NCBI GenBank assembly: GCA_964614535.1
Contig: CAZTOZ010000067.1
Location: 10,090-74,089, forward strand
Direction: 5' to 3'
Origin: JALSHZ01 sp964614535
GTDB lineage: Bacteria > Pseudomonadota > Gammaproteobacteria > UWMA-0217
DNA: 64,000 nt
Position 1 is the first letter of the stretch; each line of letters opens with the position of its first letter. Below, piece after piece: positions 27,279-35,514 of this stretch. Both the position numbers and the translations under genes were made by a program. The notes under the pieces are model-generated. The model had not been told where the DNA came from, did no database searches, and worked only from the letters and a program-made list of their open reading frames with translations.

Positions 27279-27740
27279 CTACTGCATGACGAACTTGGTG
27301 AAGAAAATCTCGTCGATGCCTTCGGAGCCGAAACGCTCCTTCATGATCTCCTGCACGGTCTCCAGCGCCTGCTCGCGCAGTTTCTCCTTGCCCTCGTTGG
27401 TTTGCAGATCCTTGATCTCCTGGGCGTTGAGCAGCATCAGCAGATTGTTGCGAATCACCGGCATGTGCTGTTCGAACGCGGCGGCGGCCTCGGCGTCGGT
27501 GGTCGAGGCGGACATGTCGATCTGCAACATATTGGGCCGCTTGCGCGTCGCCAGTGTCACGATGAACGGCTTCATCTTGATGTACTGGGCTTTCTTGTAG
27601 GGATTCTCCGGTGCCGGCGGTGGTGCTTCTGCCACCGCCTGGGCGGGCTGGCTGCCGCCGCCGAGCAGAACGAATGAGAGGCCCACCGAAGCGCCGACCA
27701 GTGCCAGTGCGGCGCCACCCATCATCAGATATTTCTTCAT
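27279..27740 (-). CDS. fliL: FliL, basal-body/stator-associated membrane protein
   Basis: The 153-residue protein has a single N-terminal transmembrane helix (GGAALALVGASVGLSFVLL), a Pro-rich linker and a periplasmic stomatin-like domain ending in EIFFTKFVMQ, typical of FliL. It supports torque by contacting stators. AAGGAAAG precedes the ATG. It is the first gene of the long fliLMNOPQR-flhBAF-fleN-fliA unit and lies 50 bases from a sigma-54 promoter. Confidence 0.95.
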   Translation of the reverse strand: MKKYLMMGGAALALVGASVGLSFVLLGGGSQPAQAVAEAPPPAPENPYKKAQYIKMKPFIVTLATRKRPNMLQIDMSASTTDAEAAAAFEQHMPVIRNNLLMLLNAQEIKDLQTNEGKEKLREQALETVQEIMKERFGSEGIDEIFFTKFVMQ

Positions 27741-27789
27741 CTCATCTTTCCTTGAACATTGGGTTTGCGAAATCGTCTGCCTCTATCCA

Positions 27790-27805
27790 AGCAATCGTCA
27801 TGCCA
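27790..27805 (-). promoter_or_regulatory. Sigma-54 promoter upstream of fliL
   Basis: Read on the minus strand the site is TGGCATG-ACGA-TTGCT, with GG and GC exactly 10 bases apart. It differs from the consensus TGGCACG-N4-TTGCW at one position. The predicted start near 27779 leaves a leader of about 39 bases to the fliL ATG. Confidence 0.85.
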
Positions 27806-28047
27806 TGTTGCTTTAGGCAGCCTGTCGCCAAAATCGACCGCATGGGCCGCGCGGCTGTGATGGGGATCGTTCGGGCGCCGGGAAATTGACTGGGGCGGGG
27901 GAGGGGGCGGGACGGGATGGCGGTTTTCTGGCGGCCGTCGATCCAGGGCCCGTGTAAGCGCGATGGTGAAGAAAACCATCCGGCTCGGGTGGCACGAGGT
28001 CACCCGATGGCAAGTACGGTAACGAGGTTGCCGGCGGATTTCCGAAT

Positions 28048-28075
28048 CGGCGGAACCGCTGTGTGGGTTCCGCCG
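28048..28075 (-). terminator. Hairpin downstream of fliK
   Basis: A perfect 10-base inverted repeat (CGGCGGAACC and its complement) with an 8-base loop lies 25 bases after the fliK stop. There is no T-run after it on the minus strand, so it may be a weak terminator or an mRNA 3' stabiliser. Confidence 0.5.
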
Positions 28076-28100
28076 TCCGGCCCCCGGTCGTGAGGAGATG

Positions 28101-29564
28101 TCAGGCGAAGGTGTCCAGCAGCGAAACGCTTCCGCTCATCAGGTTGGCGGCCGAGGTGGCGGGGACGATCTCGACCGCGTCGTCGCCGTCTTCGGCCGGC
28201 GTGGCCCGCGGGACGGCATCGCCCTCCTGGGTGGCCTCGTGATGTCCACCCCGCTGTTCACCGCCCGGCTGTCCCATGCCGATGTGGGCATTGGAGAAGC
28301 CCTGCTCCGCCAGTTCGGCACGGAGCCGGGGCAGGGCCGCTTCGAGGGTGTCGCGGGTGATCTGGTGGGTGGCGTTGATCTGCAGCGTCAGTTGGTCCTT
28401 CTGCATCGTCAGGTCGATCCGTACCGGCCCCAGTTCGGCGGGGTTGATGCGAATCTGTGCCGACTTGATGTTGTTGGCGCTCATCCAGTGGATGTTCTGG
28501 CCGAACGACTGTTCCCACCCTTTTTCGGTGAAGTTGAGGGCATGGGGGGTGTTCTGCATTGGGGCGTGTTGCGATGGGGCGGGTGCGTGGGCGCGGTCGA
28601 GTCGCGTGTTGAGCGCCGCGATGTCGATGGTGTCCGAGCGGCCGTTGCTGCCATCGTTGGCGCGCGCCGTCGTGTTGTCGGCATAGGCCTGGATCTGGCG
28701 CAGCTCGGCCAGCCGCTCGCTGTTGAGCGTGCCGGAGGAGGTGGCGGGCACCACGTCGGCGCCATCGCCGGTGGCTTCCGCCTCGACCACCGGCGGTTGC
28801 TCGCTCTTGACGGCGTCACGGACGGCGGCTTGCAGGGTGCCGCTGCTGGTGGCCGGTACCACGCCCGGGTCGGCCGGCTGGCCCGTCGCTGCGGTGGCCG
28901 TCGTGGTGGTCACGCCCGAGGTGGCCGGTCGGGGTGTCGCGGCGTCGTCCGCCACGGCCGCTTCCGTGGCCAGCGGTTGGCTGAAGGGGCGGGTGTCCAG
29001 GGCCGCCACCTCGACGCGAGCGGCACCGGTCTGCACGATCTCGTCGGCATAGTCCCCGGTGGCCAGCTGGGTCAGCTCGTCGATGCCGATCGGGGCCTGC
29101 TCGACACTCTGGGTCGTTGAAGTGTTCACCGTGGTGCCGATATCGGGCTCGATCAGCACGGGCTCGGCGAGGTCTTCATCGGTGAGGGTATGAACCTCCA
29201 GTGCATCGCTGCTGTAGAGCGCGCTCACTGGATAGGCCTCGCCCTGAAAACCGGGTGTCTCGACGAAGATCGGCTGTGCTTCGGCCTCGTCGGTCGCCGC
29301 CTCTTCATTGGGTGGGGTGACGAAGGTCGGCTCCCACTCGTCGTCGGCCCTTGTGGTGTCGTTCACATCCGCCGGCTGCGTGGGCGCGTCGTTGCCGCCC
29401 GCCTGCAGATCGCTGCCCTTGCCCGGGGCCGTGTCGGCCGGGAGGCTGCGTTGATCGACGAAGATTTCGTGGAAGCCGCCGCCGGCGCCGCCGGGGGGGG
29501 TGACGAAGATCTGTGACGTGCCTTCCGGCGGAATGGTGTTGGCCGAGAAAACCGGATTTTCCAT
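28101..29564 (-). CDS. fliK: FliK, hook-length control protein
   Basis: The 487-residue protein has a long, low-complexity secreted-ruler region (residues 1-340) and a C-terminal FliK domain (about 340-440) with INPAELGPVRIDL and LEAALPRLRAELAEQGF, which contacts FlhB to switch export specificity. The disordered part holds repeats: VVPATSSGTL at 235-244 and 271-280, VPATSAANL at 467-475 near the end, a weaker copy PATSGVT at 213-219, and IFVTPPGG-like segments at 19-26, 80-87 and 99-106. It is separated from fliJ by 127 bases carrying its own sigma-54 promoter. Confidence 0.92.
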   Translation of the reverse strand: MENPVFSANTIPPEGTSQIFVTPPGGAGGGFHEIFVDQRSLPADTAPGKGSDLQAGGNDAPTQPADVNDTTRADDEWEPTFVTPPNEEAATDEAEAQPIFVETPGFQGEAYPVSALYSSDALEVHTLTDEDLAEPVLIEPDIGTTVNTSTTQSVEQAPIGIDELTQLATGDYADEIVQTGAARVEVAALDTRPFSQPLATEAAVADDAATPRPATSGVTTTTATAATGQPADPGVVPATSSGTLQAAVRDAVKSEQPPVVEAEATGDGADVVPATSSGTLNSERLAELRQIQAYADNTTARANDGSNGRSDTIDIAALNTRLDRAHAPAPSQHAPMQNTPHALNFTEKGWEQSFGQNIHWMSANNIKSAQIRINPAELGPVRIDLTMQKDQLTLQINATHQITRDTLEAALPRLRAELAEQGFSNAHIGMGQPGGEQRGGHHEATQEGDAVPRATPAEDGDDAVEIVPATSAANLMSGSVSLLDTFA

Positions 29565-29642
29565 GAGTGTCCGTCCTTGGATTCGAATGGTTTCCGGGAT
29601 GAAAGTCCTTTTTCGTCCCGCTGATGTCTCTGGATCGTCTGT

Positions 29643-29658
29643 CGCAATATCGATGCCA
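29643..29658 (-). promoter_or_regulatory. Sigma-54 promoter upstream of fliK
   Basis: On the minus strand the site reads TGGCATC-GATA-TTGCG, with GG and GC 10 bases apart. The predicted start near 29632 leaves a leader of about 68 bases. It means fliK can be transcribed separately from fliEFGHIJ. Confidence 0.75.
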
Positions 29659-29691
29659 GTCTGGTGACGATGCCGTGACCGGGCTCTCGCC

Positions 29692-30120
29692 TCAGCTGTT
29701 GCCTACGCGATGGCAGCGGTTGTCCTGCTCGATCTGTTCGGCACGCTCGGTTTTCTTTCGGAGCGCGGCCATTTTCCGGTCGAGCAGATTCTCCAGGGCG
29801 TCGCGCCGGTTGCGGGCGTGATGCCAGTCCTGTTCCCGCAGCGAGGTCAGCGAACGGATGTCGTCGGCCTTTTCGTTCTGGGCGGCAATGGCCATGTCGA
29901 GCTGGGAGATGAATTTCTGCCGGTTGATCAGCTGCGAGATATTGAGGCTTGCGCCGTTGGAGAGGTCGCCATGATATTCGTCGCGATAGGTCTTGAGTTG
30001 CGACAGTTGCCGCTCCGCCTGCTGCTGGAGCCGCAGTGCCTGGGCGAGCTGCTGCTCTTTTTCCTGCTGCTGGCGAATGGCGATGCCGAGAATGGGTTTC
30101 AGTCGCTGCGGTGATTTCAT
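29692..30120 (-). CDS. fliJ: FliJ, export-ATPase stalk/chaperone-escort protein
   Basis: The 142-residue protein is almost entirely a long antiparallel coiled coil, rich in Gln, Glu, Arg and Leu, as in FliJ. The ATG at 30120 follows GGGAGGGAG by about 12 bases; an upstream in-frame Met lacks such a site. FliJ sits in the centre of the FliI hexamer and links it to FlhA. It is 82 bases from the fliI stop. Confidence 0.92.
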   Translation of the reverse strand: MKSPQRLKPILGIAIRQQQEKEQQLAQALRLQQQAERQLSQLKTYRDEYHGDLSNGASLNISQLINRQKFISQLDMAIAAQNEKADDIRSLTSLREQDWHHARNRRDALENLLDRKMAALRKKTERAEQIEQDNRCHRVGNS

Positions 30121-30202
30121 GGCGTGTTGGAACTCCCTCCCGTGCGGTCTCTGCGATGCGCCACAGCGTCGCACAGTGGCGGCGGATTTTCCCGGTAGCA
30201 GT

Positions 30203-31555
30203 TCAGCTCTGGGGTGTCGCCGCTGGTGCGACGGCCATTTCGAGATGCCGTAGACTTTCGCCGAAGGTGACGGCCTCGTCGGGTGCCTGGCGCAGAAATT
30301 GGGTGAGTTTCGGGAATTGCGCGATGGCTTCGTCGAGCCGGGGGTTGCTGCCCGGCTGGTAGATGCCCATGTTGATGAGATCCCGGTTCTCCTGATAGAG
30401 GCTGTAGGTGGCGCGGAAGGTCTGTGCCGCCTTTTTCTGCTCCGGCGTGGCGATGGTGTTCATCAGCCGGGAGACCGATGCCTCGATGTCGATGGCGGGG
30501 TAGTGGCCCGATTCGGCCAGCGACCGCGACAGGACGATGTGACCGTCGAGCACGGCGCGGGCGGCGTCCACCACCGGGTCGTTCTGGTCGTCGCCCTCGG
30601 CCAGCACGGTGTAGATGGCGGTGATGGAGCCTCCGTGGTCGTCGCTGCGGCCGGCACGTTCGACCAGTTGGGGCAGTTTGGCGAACACCGACGGGGGATA
30701 GCCCTTGGTGGCGGGTGGCTCGCCGATGGCGAGTGCGATCTCCCGCTGCGCCTGGGCAAAGCGGGTCAGCGAGTCCACCAGCAGCAGCACGTCCTGGCCC
30801 TGGTCGCGGAAATACTCGGCGATCGAGGTGGCGACCATGGCGCCGTGCAGCCGCTGCAGCGGCGGGTTGTCGGCGGGGACGGCGACGACGACGGCCTTCT
30901 CCAGCCCGTCGGGGCCGAGAATGTCGCGGACGAATTCGTTGACCTCGCGGCCCCGTTCCCCGATCAGCCCGACCACGGTGACGTCGGCGGCGGTGTTGCG
31001 GGTCATCATCCCCAGCAGCACGCTCTTGCCGACGCCGCTGCCGGCGAACAGCCCCATGCGCTGGCCGCGGCCGATGGTGAGCAGGCCGTTGATGGCGCGC
31101 ACGCCCACGTCCAGCGGTTCGTGGATCGGCGTGCGGGCCAGCGGGTTGATCGGTTTGGCGGTCAATGGCTGCCAGCGCGACATGCGGATCGGCCCCTTGC
31201 CGTCCAGTGGATGGCCGTGGGCGTCGATCACCCGGCCGAGCAATTGCGGCCCGACCGGAATCTCCAGTTTCTGCCGGCTCGGCGTCACCAGTGCGCCGGG
31301 GGTGATGCCGTGGGTATCGCCGGTGGGCATCAGATAGGTCTTGTCGCTGGAAAATCCCACCACCTCGCACTCCACCGGCGCGGCGTCCGGGGATTCGACC
31401 AGGCAGCGAGCGCCAACGGCGGCGCGCAGCCCGACCGCTTCCAGTGTGAGGCCGGCCATCCGCTCCAGTTGGCCCTTGACCACCGGTGTCGTCGGCGGCA
31501 GGTGCTCGCGCCAGTGGCGCAGGCGTTCGGCCCAGTCGCCCCGTTCGCCGTTCAT
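30203..31555 (-). CDS. fliI: FliI, flagellar export ATPase
   Basis: The 450-residue protein has an N-terminal beta-barrel domain, an F1-type ATPase core with Walker A AGSGVGKS (171-178), the GERGREVNEF motif and Walker B DVLLLVDSLTRFA. The ATG at 31555 overlaps the fliH stop (ATGA); a longer open frame further upstream is the antisense of fliH coding and is not used. FliI energises delivery of export substrates with FliH and FliJ. Confidence 0.98.
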   Translation of the reverse strand: MNGERGDWAERLRHWREHLPPTTPVVKGQLERMAGLTLEAVGLRAAVGARCLVESPDAAPVECEVVGFSSDKTYLMPTGDTHGITPGALVTPSRQKLEIPVGPQLLGRVIDAHGHPLDGKGPIRMSRWQPLTAKPINPLARTPIHEPLDVGVRAINGLLTIGRGQRMGLFAGSGVGKSVLLGMMTRNTAADVTVVGLIGERGREVNEFVRDILGPDGLEKAVVVAVPADNPPLQRLHGAMVATSIAEYFRDQGQDVLLLVDSLTRFAQAQREIALAIGEPPATKGYPPSVFAKLPQLVERAGRSDDHGGSITAIYTVLAEGDDQNDPVVDAARAVLDGHIVLSRSLAESGHYPAIDIEASVSRLMNTIATPEQKKAAQTFRATYSLYQENRDLINMGIYQPGSNPRLDEAIAQFPKLTQFLRQAPDEAVTFGESLRHLEMAVAPAATPQS

Positions 31556-32214
31556 CGTTTCACCCTGCCGGTCGGCGGATCGTCGTTGCGGTGGCCGCCG
31601 AGCATTTCGACGGCGAGGCGGGAGATCAGCGCATCGACGCTGGCATCGACGAAGGAGGTGTCGGTGTGGATCTTGCAATCGCCCTGTTTCAGCGCCGGGT
31701 CGTCGATGATCTGCCAGTGCTGGTCGTGGTCGCTGTCGCTGAGCATCTCCCGCAGCACCCGCGCATCGTCGGGGCAGAGGTGGATCACGATCTTCTGTGT
31801 ATTGCTCGGGAGCTGCTTGATCGCTTCGCGGATCAGCCCCATCAGGTGTTTCGGGTCGAGGGTGATCTCGCGGCGCAGGATCTGCCGGGCCACCGCCAGC
31901 GCCAGCTCCAGCAACTCGCTCTCCACCTGGCGGTCGATCTGGGCCACCGGGTTGGCGATGAAGGCGAGGCTGGCCTCCAGCTTTTCCCGCAGTTGCGCGA
32001 TCTCGCCCCGTGCCGCCTGCTGACCCTCCTCGTAGCCTTCGCGAAAGCCTTCCCGCTGGGCGGCTTCGCGGATGGCCAGCGTGTCCACGTCGCGTTCGAT
32101 GGCATGGCGGGTGGCGGCGACGAAGCCCTCCTCGGCCGGTGCGGGGGCGTCGAGGGCCGGTGGATTCCAGCGCTGGCCGCTGGCCGCCCTGTCGCCGCGG
32201 ATCACCTTGGACAC
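31552..32214 (-). CDS. fliH: FliH, regulator of the export ATPase
   Basis: The 220-residue protein has a short N-terminus for docking to FliN and FlhA, a helical stretch rich in Ala, Arg and Glu (residues 40-110), and a conserved C-terminal domain (VARQILRREITLDPKHLMGL) that binds FliI. Length fits FliH (about 220-235). It overlaps fliI by 4 bases. A 151-base GC-rich gap with a hairpin separates it from fliG. Confidence 0.94.
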   Translation of the reverse strand: MSKVIRGDRAASGQRWNPPALDAPAPAEEGFVAATRHAIERDVDTLAIREAAQREGFREGYEEGQQAARGEIAQLREKLEASLAFIANPVAQIDRQVESELLELALAVARQILRREITLDPKHLMGLIREAIKQLPSNTQKIVIHLCPDDARVLREMLSDSDHDQHWQIIDDPALKQGDCKIHTDTSFVDASVDALISRLAVEMLGGHRNDDPPTGRVKR

Positions 32215-32314
32215 CGTCTATCTCCCCATGCGCCGGCGGTGCCGGCGAAGCGCGGAGCACAGCGGCAGCGCGGCGCGTGGCGCCGGTGGGCGATGGGCCG
32301 GGGCAGGGCGTTGG

Positions 32315-32335
32315 CCCGGCACGGCCGGTGCCGGG
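32315..32335 (-). other. Hairpin between fliG and fliH
   Basis: An 8-base perfect stem (CCCGGCAC and GTGCCGGG) with a 5-base loop lies in the 151-base fliG-fliH gap, the longest gap inside the fliEFGHIJ unit. There is no T-run, so it could reduce read-through or protect the upstream mRNA rather than terminate. Confidence 0.35.
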
Positions 32336-32365
32336 GCGGCGTGGTGCCGCATTGCCGGAAGTCGT

Positions 32366-33406
32366 TCAGACATATTCGTCGTCCTTGTTGCCGAGTGCGA
32401 TCTGGCCTTCCTCGGCCAGCCGTTGGGCCATCGCCATGATGTCCTTCTGTACCTCCTCCACCTCGCGCAGCCGGATCGGCCCCATCGCTTCGAGATCGTC
32501 GCGCATCATTTCCGCCGCGTTCTTCGAGACGTTGCGGAACACCTTTTGCTGGATCTCCTGCGAGGTGCCCTTGAGGGCGCGGACGATCTTCTCCTGCGGA
32601 ATCTCCCGCAGCAGCAGCTGCATGCCCCGGTCGTCCAGTGCCAGCAGGTTTTCGAAGACGAACATGTTTTCCTGGATCTTCTCGCTCATGTCGTCGTTGT
32701 ATTCCTTCAGCGCCTCGAACACGCGGGTTTCGGTGGCCGAGGAGACGGCATTGAGTATCTCCGCCGCCACCTTGATGCCGCCGAGGCCGGAGACGATCAC
32801 CTCGGGCTCCTCCTGGAACCGCCGCTGCATCACTTCGTTGAGCTCCTCGATGGCGGCGGGGTGCACCGAGTCCAGTTTGGCGACGCGGACCATGACGTCG
32901 GTCTGCACGTCGGGCGGCAGCAGATCGAGCACCTGGCCGGCCTTGCTGTGGCTGACGTGGGCAAGCACGATGGCGATGATCTGTGGATGTTCGTCGCGGA
33001 TGATGTTGGCGATGGCGCGTGGATCCATCCAGTTGAGGGTGTCGAGCCCGCGCGGCTGGCCGTCGGCCTGGATCTGCGCCATGACGTTGTTGGCCTTCTC
33101 CCGTCCCATCGCCTGCACCAGCGCCTTGTAGAGAAATTCGTCGGTGCCGATGGAGAGCGACGACTGTTCGCCGAGATTCTCCATGAAGCGGTCGAGCACG
33201 CCGCGGATCTCGCGCTGGGTGACGCTCTTGAGCGACGTCATCGCGGTGCCGAGGGCCTGGACCTCGTCCGGCTCCATGTGCTTGAGCACCTGGGCGGCGT
33301 CCTCCTCGCCGAGCGCCATCAGCAGGATGGCGGCGCGGCCGGGACCGTCCAGGTTGTCCAGCGGATCGGCGCCGCCGTTCGGTGTGCCGGGCATGTTGTC
33401 AGGCAT
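32366..33406 (-). CDS. fliG: FliG, rotor torque protein
   Basis: The 346-residue protein contains the three FliG domains: the N-terminal part that binds FliF, the middle domain with the EHPQ motif (RDEHPQIIAIVLAHV) that binds FliM, and the C-terminal torque helix with charged residues (NVSKNAAEMMRDDLEAMGP). Length is slightly above typical (about 335) because of a Gly/Pro/Asn N-terminal extension. The start overlaps the end of fliF by 8 bases, matching the intimate FliF-FliG contact. Confidence 0.98.
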   Translation of the reverse strand: MPDNMPGTPNGGADPLDNLDGPGRAAILLMALGEEDAAQVLKHMEPDEVQALGTAMTSLKSVTQREIRGVLDRFMENLGEQSSLSIGTDEFLYKALVQAMGREKANNVMAQIQADGQPRGLDTLNWMDPRAIANIIRDEHPQIIAIVLAHVSHSKAGQVLDLLPPDVQTDVMVRVAKLDSVHPAAIEELNEVMQRRFQEEPEVIVSGLGGIKVAAEILNAVSSATETRVFEALKEYNDDMSEKIQENMFVFENLLALDDRGMQLLLREIPQEKIVRALKGTSQEIQQKVFRNVSKNAAEMMRDDLEAMGPIRLREVEEVQKDIMAMAQRLAEEGQIALGNKDDEYV

Positions 33407-35087
33407 TGTTGGCTACCCAGTCCTTGATCAGTTTGGCGACACGCTTGGGGTCTTCGTTGGCCAGGCCGCGTGCCAGATTCAGCACATCGCCATAGGCGTG
33501 GGGCGGGGCGCCGAGCTGGGGCGCCGGTGATTTGCCGCTGCCCGAGAGCGACACCGTGTCGTCCGCGAGGTCGGTGGCGGCGCTGGCCGTGACGCCGTCG
33601 GCGTCGTCGTCCGGCGCGTCGAGCTTGCGCGGCTCGGGACGCAGGTTGCGCACGGCGGGGCGGGCCACCAGCAGCACCAGCAGAATCATGCCGATGCCGA
33701 TCAGAACCTGCTTGAGCATGGTCCAGACCCAGGGCTGCTCCCAGATCGGTGGGCCGTCCACCGGCTCCAGCGCCTCGACCGGCTGGAACGACTGGTTGAA
33801 TACCGCCACGCTGTCGCCGCGCCGTTCGTCGTATCCGACGGCTTTCTTGACGATGTCGGTGAGCATCGTCAACTCCTCCTCGCTCAGCGGCACCTTGACG
33901 GTCTCGCCGGCTTCGTTGACGCTGGTCTTGTGATCGACCAGCACCGCCACCGAGAGGCGCTTGAGCTGGCCGACGCTCTCCTTCTCGTGGCTGATGGTGC
34001 GGTCCAGCTCGTAGTTGCGCGTCGCCTGGGTGCTGACCGAGGTGGGTTCCCCGCCCTTGTCGTCGCCCTTGGCGTTGGCGTCGGTGGTGCCGGCGCCCGG
34101 CGGCTGGTTGGAGAGGGCGCCCGGGATGCCGACGGGGGTGGCGCCGCCACGCTGCTGGCTCTCCTGCGTCTGTTCGGAGCGGACTTTCTTCGCCGGATCG
34201 CCGTCATAGGATTCGCGGGTCTTCTCGGTGTAGGTGAAGTCCACCTCGGCGTTGACCTTGGCGCGCACCTTGCCGGCGCCGAGGATCGGTGTCAGCAGCT
34301 CTTCGATGCGACGGGCATAGCTGGATTCCAGTTTCTGCTTGTAGTCCAGCTGCTTGCGCGCGGCACCGAGTCCGTCGCCACCGCTGCCGTCGGAGAGCAG
34401 GCGGCCCCACTGGTCGACGATGGTGACCTGGCTCGACTCCATGTAGGGGACGCTGGAGGCAACCAGGTGAATGATGGCGGCCACCTGTTCGTCCTCGAGG
34501 CTGCGGCCCGGCATCAGCTTGACCATCACCGAGGCCGAGGGCTTGGCGCGGTTGCGGATGAAGACCGACTGCTTGGGAATGGCCAGATGCACCCGCGCGG
34601 TGTCGATGTTGTTCATTGCCGAGATGGTGCGTGACAGTTCGGTCTCCATCGCGTGGTGGTAGCGCGCGTTCTCGATGAAGCGGCTGGTGCCGAGGCTCTG
34701 GTCCTTCTGCAGCATCTCGATGCCGACGTCGTTGCCGGCGCCGATGCCGCTGGCGGCCAGCTTCAGCCGCAGCCGGTCGAGCTGGTCGGCCGGTACCAGG
34801 ATCATCCCGGTGCCGCGCTGGATCTCGAACGGTATCTGCTCGGCGCGCAGCAGGTCGGTGACGGTGATGGCGTCCTGCTGCGTCAACTGGCTGGCGATCG
34901 GCACCATGGCCGGTTTCATCGCCCACAACAGCATGGCGACGCCGATGGTGGCGACGCCGGCCAGCGCCAGTAGCGAGCTGAGATGGCGGTACCATGCGCC
35001 GCTGGCGAGGAACGCCTTGAACTGGTCGCCCGGCGACAGCGGCGTGGTCTCGGCGCCGGCGGCGGCATTCGTGTTGGATTGGTTCAT
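33399..35087 (-). CDS. fliF: FliF, MS-ring protein
   Basis: The 562-residue protein has an N-terminal transmembrane helix (LLALAGVATIGVAMLLWAM), ring-building motifs with the conserved ENARYHHAMETELSRTI, a long Gly/Gln/Lys-rich periplasmic linker, a second transmembrane helix (VLIGIGMILLVLLVARPAV) and a C-terminal FliG-binding tail (AKLIKDWVANNA). It is the platform for basal-body assembly. It is 59 bases after fliE. Confidence 0.98.
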   Translation of the reverse strand: MNQSNTNAAAGAETTPLSPGDQFKAFLASGAWYRHLSSLLALAGVATIGVAMLLWAMKPAMVPIASQLTQQDAITVTDLLRAEQIPFEIQRGTGMILVPADQLDRLRLKLAASGIGAGNDVGIEMLQKDQSLGTSRFIENARYHHAMETELSRTISAMNNIDTARVHLAIPKQSVFIRNRAKPSASVMVKLMPGRSLEDEQVAAIIHLVASSVPYMESSQVTIVDQWGRLLSDGSGGDGLGAARKQLDYKQKLESSYARRIEELLTPILGAGKVRAKVNAEVDFTYTEKTRESYDGDPAKKVRSEQTQESQQRGGATPVGIPGALSNQPPGAGTTDANAKGDDKGGEPTSVSTQATRNYELDRTISHEKESVGQLKRLSVAVLVDHKTSVNEAGETVKVPLSEEELTMLTDIVKKAVGYDERRGDSVAVFNQSFQPVEALEPVDGPPIWEQPWVWTMLKQVLIGIGMILLVLLVARPAVRNLRPEPRKLDAPDDDADGVTASAATDLADDTVSLSGSGKSPAPQLGAPPHAYGDVLNLARGLANEDPKRVAKLIKDWVANNA

Positions 35088-35146
35088 TGAATTGGTCTTC
35101 CGTTGGCGATCGGCGGTTCAGGGTTCGCGCTTGCGCGACGGCATCG

Positions 35147-35464
35147 TCAGAGCGGCATGCTCATGATGTCGTGATAGGCCTTGAGCAGATTCTTTCGCAC
35201 CTGCACCAGCGCCTCGAACGCGATGGTCGCTTTCTGTTTCTCCACCATCACCTGGGCCAGATCGACATCGGGATCCTCCAGCTCGAAGCGCTTGGCCAGC
35301 TTGGCGGCCGCCTTTTGCCGTTCGTTCACCTCGCGGATCGACTGCTTCAGCAGCAGGCCGAATTCGCCGCCTTTCTCGTTGCCGGTGGGCAGCGCCGGCA
35401 TCTTGGCCTGGTTGGCCAGTTCCCTCAGCTGGGCCAGAATCTGACTGGTGTTGATTGCGTCCAT
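35147..35464 (-). CDS. fliE: FliE, MS-ring to rod adaptor
   Basis: The 105-residue protein has the FliE end VMVEKQKATIAFEALVQVRK followed by NLLKAYHDIMSMPL. The ATG at 35464 has GGGGAG upstream; longer forms of the frame lie inside the antisense of the regulator gene. It is the first gene of fliEFGHIJ. I found no acceptable sigma-54 site in the 50-base gap before it; that gap contains only a 6-base hairpin (GTGGCG-AGGC-CGCCAC). Confidence 0.95.
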   Translation of the reverse strand: MDAINTSQILAQLRELANQAKMPALPTGNEKGGEFGLLLKQSIREVNERQKAAAKLAKRFELEDPDVDLAQVMVEKQKATIAFEALVQVRKNLLKAYHDIMSMPL

Positions 35465-35514
35465 TGCAAATCTCCCCGAATGTGTTGCAGATGTGGCGGC
35501 CTCGCCACGCGGTA

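Larger units (their letters stand above)
27741..28100. other. Intergenic region between fliK and fliL
   Basis: About 360 bases hold the fliL sigma-54 promoter (27790-27805) and a strong hairpin just after fliK (28048-28075). The 27806-28047 segment is where activator sites for FleQ or the FleR-like protein would be expected, but no clear palindrome was seen. No gene was recognised. Confidence 0.6.

Noticed and set aside
35465..35514. Possible sigma-54 promoter for fliEFGHIJ
   Set aside because: The nearest GG and GC pairs are 11 bases apart with poor flanks; only a small hairpin is convincing.
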